DNA of 40,513 nt from Tsukamurella sp. 8F. GTDB lineage: Bacteria; Actinomycetota; Actinomycetes; Mycobacteriales; Mycobacteriaceae. The first letter of the stretch is position 1, and every line of letters starts with the position of its first letter. A model generated the notes under the pieces. The model was not told the origin of the DNA, did not search any database, and saw nothing but the letters and a program-made list of their open reading frames with translations. A program made the translations under genes and the position numbers. The stretch lies in assembly GCF_029167375.1 (NCBI RefSeq), contig NZ_JARFTP010000036.1:1-40513 (forward strand). The letters are read 5' to 3'. Positions 38,414-40,513 of this stretch are shown piece after piece.

Positions 38414-39637
38414 ATGCAACGGGATGGCAGCGGGTGGCGGATCAACTTGGCGGTGTGCGCATTCGGGTCGTTCACGACCCTCGTCGCGATGACGATGCTC
38501 GTTCCGCTCCTACCCGATTTCGTGCGGACACTGGGGGTGTACTCGGACGCAGAGGTGCTGCGCTGGTCCGGCTACGCATACAGTGCGACGTTCCTCACGG
38601 CGGCGCTGACGGCACCCCTGTGGGGCGCCCTCGGCGACCGCTACGGACGGCGTTCGATGCTGCTGCGCGCCAGCCTGGGCATGGCGGTGGTGACGCCGCT
38701 CATCGGCCTGTCCCACTCGGTCTGGCAACTCGTTGCGCTGCGGCTACTGACCGGGCTGATGGGTGGATATTCCTCTGGCGCAACCATCCTCGTAGCGGCG
38801 CAGGCGCCCGAGGAGAGGCGCGGCTGGGCGCTCGGAGTGCTTTCGTCCGGCATCCTGGCGGGATCCGTCGCGGGGCCACTCATCGGCGGCACGCTGCCGG
38901 CGATGATCGGCACGGGGCCGACATTCATCGCGTCGGGAGCGGCGATCTTCGTGGCGTTCCTCGCAACCGCGGCCTTCGTCCGCAACGTCCCGGACTCCGG
39001 CACCGCCACCGGCCATGCGGAGGCGTATCCCGGGCGCCGCCTGCCCGCAGGTGTTCCACTCCTGCTGGTCACATCGACGATGCTCATGTTCGCCCTCATG
39101 TCGGCCGAGCCGATCATCACGGTGTACATGGGCGCCCTCGGAGGCGGCACGCGCGCCGCGACGTGGGCGGGAGTCGCCATGGCGCTGTCGGCCGCGGGCA
39201 GCGTCGCGGCGGCACCGCTACTCGGTCGCGTGACCGACGCGCGAGGCGCGCCGACGGTGATCGCGGCGAGCCTGGGCGCGGGAGCCCTGCTCCTCCTCGC
39301 GCAGGCCGGCGCGGGCGCGCCATGGGCTCTGTGCGCCCTACGCTTGGCACAGGGCGTCGCCCTGGCCGGCCTCACCCCTGCGGTCGCGGCGGCGATCCGG
39401 CAACACACCCCGTCGGACCGCGTCGGGCGCGTACTGGGCCTGAACGTGTCCGCGAGCTACATCGGCCAGATCGCGGGGCCGGTGCTCGGTGCCGAGGTCG
39501 GCGGAACCTGGGGTGTGCGCGCGGTCTTCGTAGCCACGGCCGCGGTGATGACACTGACGCTGGCCGCGAATCTTCTCCTGCAACGGCGGATCCGAGCCGG
39601 GAGCTCCGAGCCTCGATCGCCGGTACGGCACCCCTAG
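38414..39637 (+). CDS. MFS transporter, multidrug efflux type
   Basis: 407 residues with twelve membrane helices. The loop 2-3 motif GALGDRYGRRSMLLRA and the helix 5 motif LGVLSSGILAGSVAGPLIGG (antiporter motif C) mark a proton-coupled exporter of the TetA/Bcr kind. The ATG at 38414 fits the start of helix 1; there is neither a clear SD nor a leaderless -10. It is divergent from ureA and its stop overlaps that of the PaaI-type gene on the other strand by 4 nt (CTAG). Substrate unknown. Confidence 0.85.
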   Translation: MQRDGSGWRINLAVCAFGSFTTLVAMTMLVPLLPDFVRTLGVYSDAEVLRWSGYAYSATFLTAALTAPLWGALGDRYGRRSMLLRASLGMAVVTPLIGLSHSVWQLVALRLLTGLMGGYSSGATILVAAQAPEERRGWALGVLSSGILAGSVAGPLIGGTLPAMIGTGPTFIASGAAIFVAFLATAAFVRNVPDSGTATGHAEAYPGRRLPAGVPLLLVTSTMLMFALMSAEPIITVYMGALGGGTRAATWAGVAMALSAAGSVAAAPLLGRVTDARGAPTVIAASLGAGALLLLAQAGAGAPWALCALRLAQGVALAGLTPAVAAAIRQHTPSDRVGRVLGLNVSASYIGQIAGPVLGAEVGGTWGVRAVFVATAAVMTLTLAANLLLQRRIRAGSSEPRSPVRHP

Positions 39638-40053
39638 TCTTCGATGTTCTGCAGCCGGACCTGGCCGCGGGCGACGGTCTTACCGTCGGCGCCCGTGATC
39701 TCGACGAGCCACAACTGCTGTCGACGACCGCGGTGGATCGGGGTCGACACGGCCGTGAGCTCGCCCTCGGACACCGCGCGCAGGAAGTCGGTGTTGTTGT
39801 TCACCCCGACGACGTGCCCGGCGATACCCCTCGACCCTATCCAGAGCTGCCCAGACACGCTGGCCACCGACTCGATCACCGAGCAGTAGACGCCACCGTG
39901 CGTGATCCCCCACGGCTGGTGCAGTTCTGGTCGCAGGGTGAACTCGGCGGTGACGGAGTCGGGCGACGCTGCGGTGTAGCGCAGACCTAGCACGACGTCG
40001 AAGCCCTTGAGCTCGTTGGACTGGATCTGCTCCTGCAGGTTCTGATCGCTCAT
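39634..40053 (-). CDS. PaaI-family hotdog thioesterase
   Basis: 139 residues. Hotdog fold with the PaaI motif HQPWGITHGGVYCSVIES; the HGG at 52-54 and E61 are the usual active-site region. It hydrolyses acyl- or aryl-CoA thioesters. The ATG ending at 40053 has TATGGT 6 nt upstream and no SD, so it is probably leaderless. A longer frame upstream overlaps pspC and is not preferred. Divergent from pspC. Confidence 0.87.
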   Translation of the reverse strand: MSDQNLQEQIQSNELKGFDVVLGLRYTAASPDSVTAEFTLRPELHQPWGITHGGVYCSVIESVASVSGQLWIGSRGIAGHVVGVNNNTDFLRAVSEGELTAVSTPIHRGRRQQLWLVEITGADGKTVARGQVRLQNIED

Positions 40054-40059
40054 CGCCCA

Positions 40060-40065
40060 ACCATA
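40060..40065 (-). promoter_or_regulatory. -10 hexamer for leaderless PaaI gene
   Basis: TATGGT on the minus strand ends 6 nt before the ATG at 40053; no SD. Confidence 0.45.
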
Positions 40066-40129
40066 ATCCGGGCCCGAATGGGGGTTGACCCCGATGCCGA
40101 CGGCACCGTCAGGGGCCACGATGGCAGGC

Positions 40130-40345
40130 ATGAGCAACACGTACCCGAACACCGGCACCCCCACACCCCGACGCTTCACCCGCGACACCAGCGACAGGTG
40201 GCTGGGCGGTGTGTGCTCCGGCACCGCCCGCTACTTCGGCGTGAGCCCGGCTCTCGTCCGAGTCCTGGCGGTGGTCTCGATCCTGCTACCGGGCCCGCAG
40301 TTCCTGCTCTACATACTGCTGTGGATCATCATGCCGAAGGACTGA
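40130..40345 (+). CDS. PspC-domain small membrane protein
   Basis: 71 residues. After a Thr/Pro-rich 16-residue leader, the PspC domain reads FTRDTSDRWLGGVCSGTARYFGVSPALVRVLAVVSILL, then a hydrophobic helix PQFLLYILLWIIMP. PspC proteins sit in the membrane and in other bacteria sense envelope stress. ATG 40130 is preferred over an in-frame ATG at 40085; CACGAT lies 7 nt upstream, a weak leaderless signal. A strong terminator follows. Confidence 0.88.
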   Translation: MSNTYPNTGTPTPRRFTRDTSDRWLGGVCSGTARYFGVSPALVRVLAVVSILLPGPQFLLYILLWIIMPKD

Positions 40346-40368
40346 AGCGGTCCGACCGACACAGACGA

Positions 40369-40405
40369 AGGGCCGGTTCCGGGTGTGACATCCGGAACCG
40401 GCCCT
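40369..40405 (+). terminator. Hairpin terminator after pspC-type gene
   Basis: Perfect 14-bp arms (AGGGCCGGTTCCGG and complement) with a 9-nt loop, starting 24 nt after the stop; followed by a C/T-rich stretch. Confidence 0.8.
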
Positions 40406-40426
40406 CCTGCTCTCCCGAAGGAGTCG

Positions 40427-40453
40427 GGGGGGGGGCGGGGTGGGGGGGGGGGT
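40427..40453. other. Poly-G tract at window end
   Basis: Two long G runs interrupted by single C and T bases, beginning about 22 bp after the pspC terminator; the last 60 bp show no gene that I can support. Such a homopolymer at an edge may be low-quality sequence. Confidence 0.5.
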
Positions 40454-40513
40454 TGCCCCCCAAACTTGGCCCCGGCGGCGAGCGACGGCACCGCGTCGCC
40501 GTGCTGGCCGGAG

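Noticed and set aside
38388-38416. GlnR-like GTTTC-N6-GCAAT at the MFS start, facing ureA
   Set aside because: The second half matches poorly and the position overlaps the MFS start codon; too weak to call.
40309-40491. Minus-strand 60-codon frame through the poly-G tract
   Set aside because: Its proline run is simply the poly-G read backwards, and it crosses the pspC terminator.

Overview
This is a gene-dense, high-GC (roughly 70 percent) actinobacterial segment. Everything points to a mycolic-acid actinobacterium (Mycobacteriales, e.g. a Tsukamurella-, Gordonia- or Dietzia-like genus; the genus is inference). The evidence is an LppX/LprAFG-type lipoprotein, a RecBCD operon, ureABCFGD in the mycobacterial order without ureE, a mycobacterial-type AtpE paralogue, a type II NADH dehydrogenase, and many operon heads with a TANNNT hexamer 6-7 nt before an ATG/GTG and no Shine-Dalgarno (SD), the pattern of leaderless mRNAs. 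There are 37 protein genes, no stretch over 300 bp without a gene, and no rRNA, tRNA, CRISPR or insertion sequence that I can see.

Layout. (1) 40-5676 is a regulator-rich block: a DUF4395 membrane protein, MarR, then a tightly coupled trio TetR - GT1 macrolide-type glycosyltransferase - a second ATP-synthase c subunit (AtpE paralogue), followed by a LysR regulator divergent from an MFS exporter. (2) 5811-14223 is recC-recB-recD on the minus strand. (3) 14284-16627 holds an SRPBCC protein, DUF1990, a DMT transporter and a hotdog thioesterase. (4) 16740-19290 is modABC for molybdate uptake, convergent with a Gly/Arg-rich PadR regulator. (5) 20276-23566 holds an ATP-grasp enzyme, a GNAT acetyltransferase, an EamA exporter and a CGNR-type regulator. 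(6) 23676-26053 holds ndh and an LppX-like lipoprotein. (7) 26242-30946 is a three-gene lipid/polyketide operon: cytochrome-b5/desaturase fusion, type III polyketide synthase, cyclic-peptide-type ABC exporter. (8) 31034-38266 is a nitrogen/urease block: an NCS1 permease and a nickel transporter converge on ureABCFGD. (9) 38414-40345 holds an MFS exporter, a PaaI thioesterase and a PspC protein, ending in a poly-G tract that may be poor sequence.

The most unusual item is the TetR-GT1-AtpE2 cassette. Both gene junctions are 4-nt stop/start overlaps, and two 14-bp operator-like palindromes sit 20 bp apart at the promoter, one of them over the start codon. Macrolides such as oligomycin and venturicidin inhibit the F0 c-ring, and GT1 enzymes are known to inactivate macrolides by glycosylation. 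An inducible unit pairing a drug-modifying enzyme with a spare target subunit is therefore a plausible two-layer resistance or response system. This is a hypothesis from gene content only. The second candidate system is the desaturase-type III PKS-exporter operon, which probably makes and exports a modified alkylpyrone or alkylresorcinol-like lipid.
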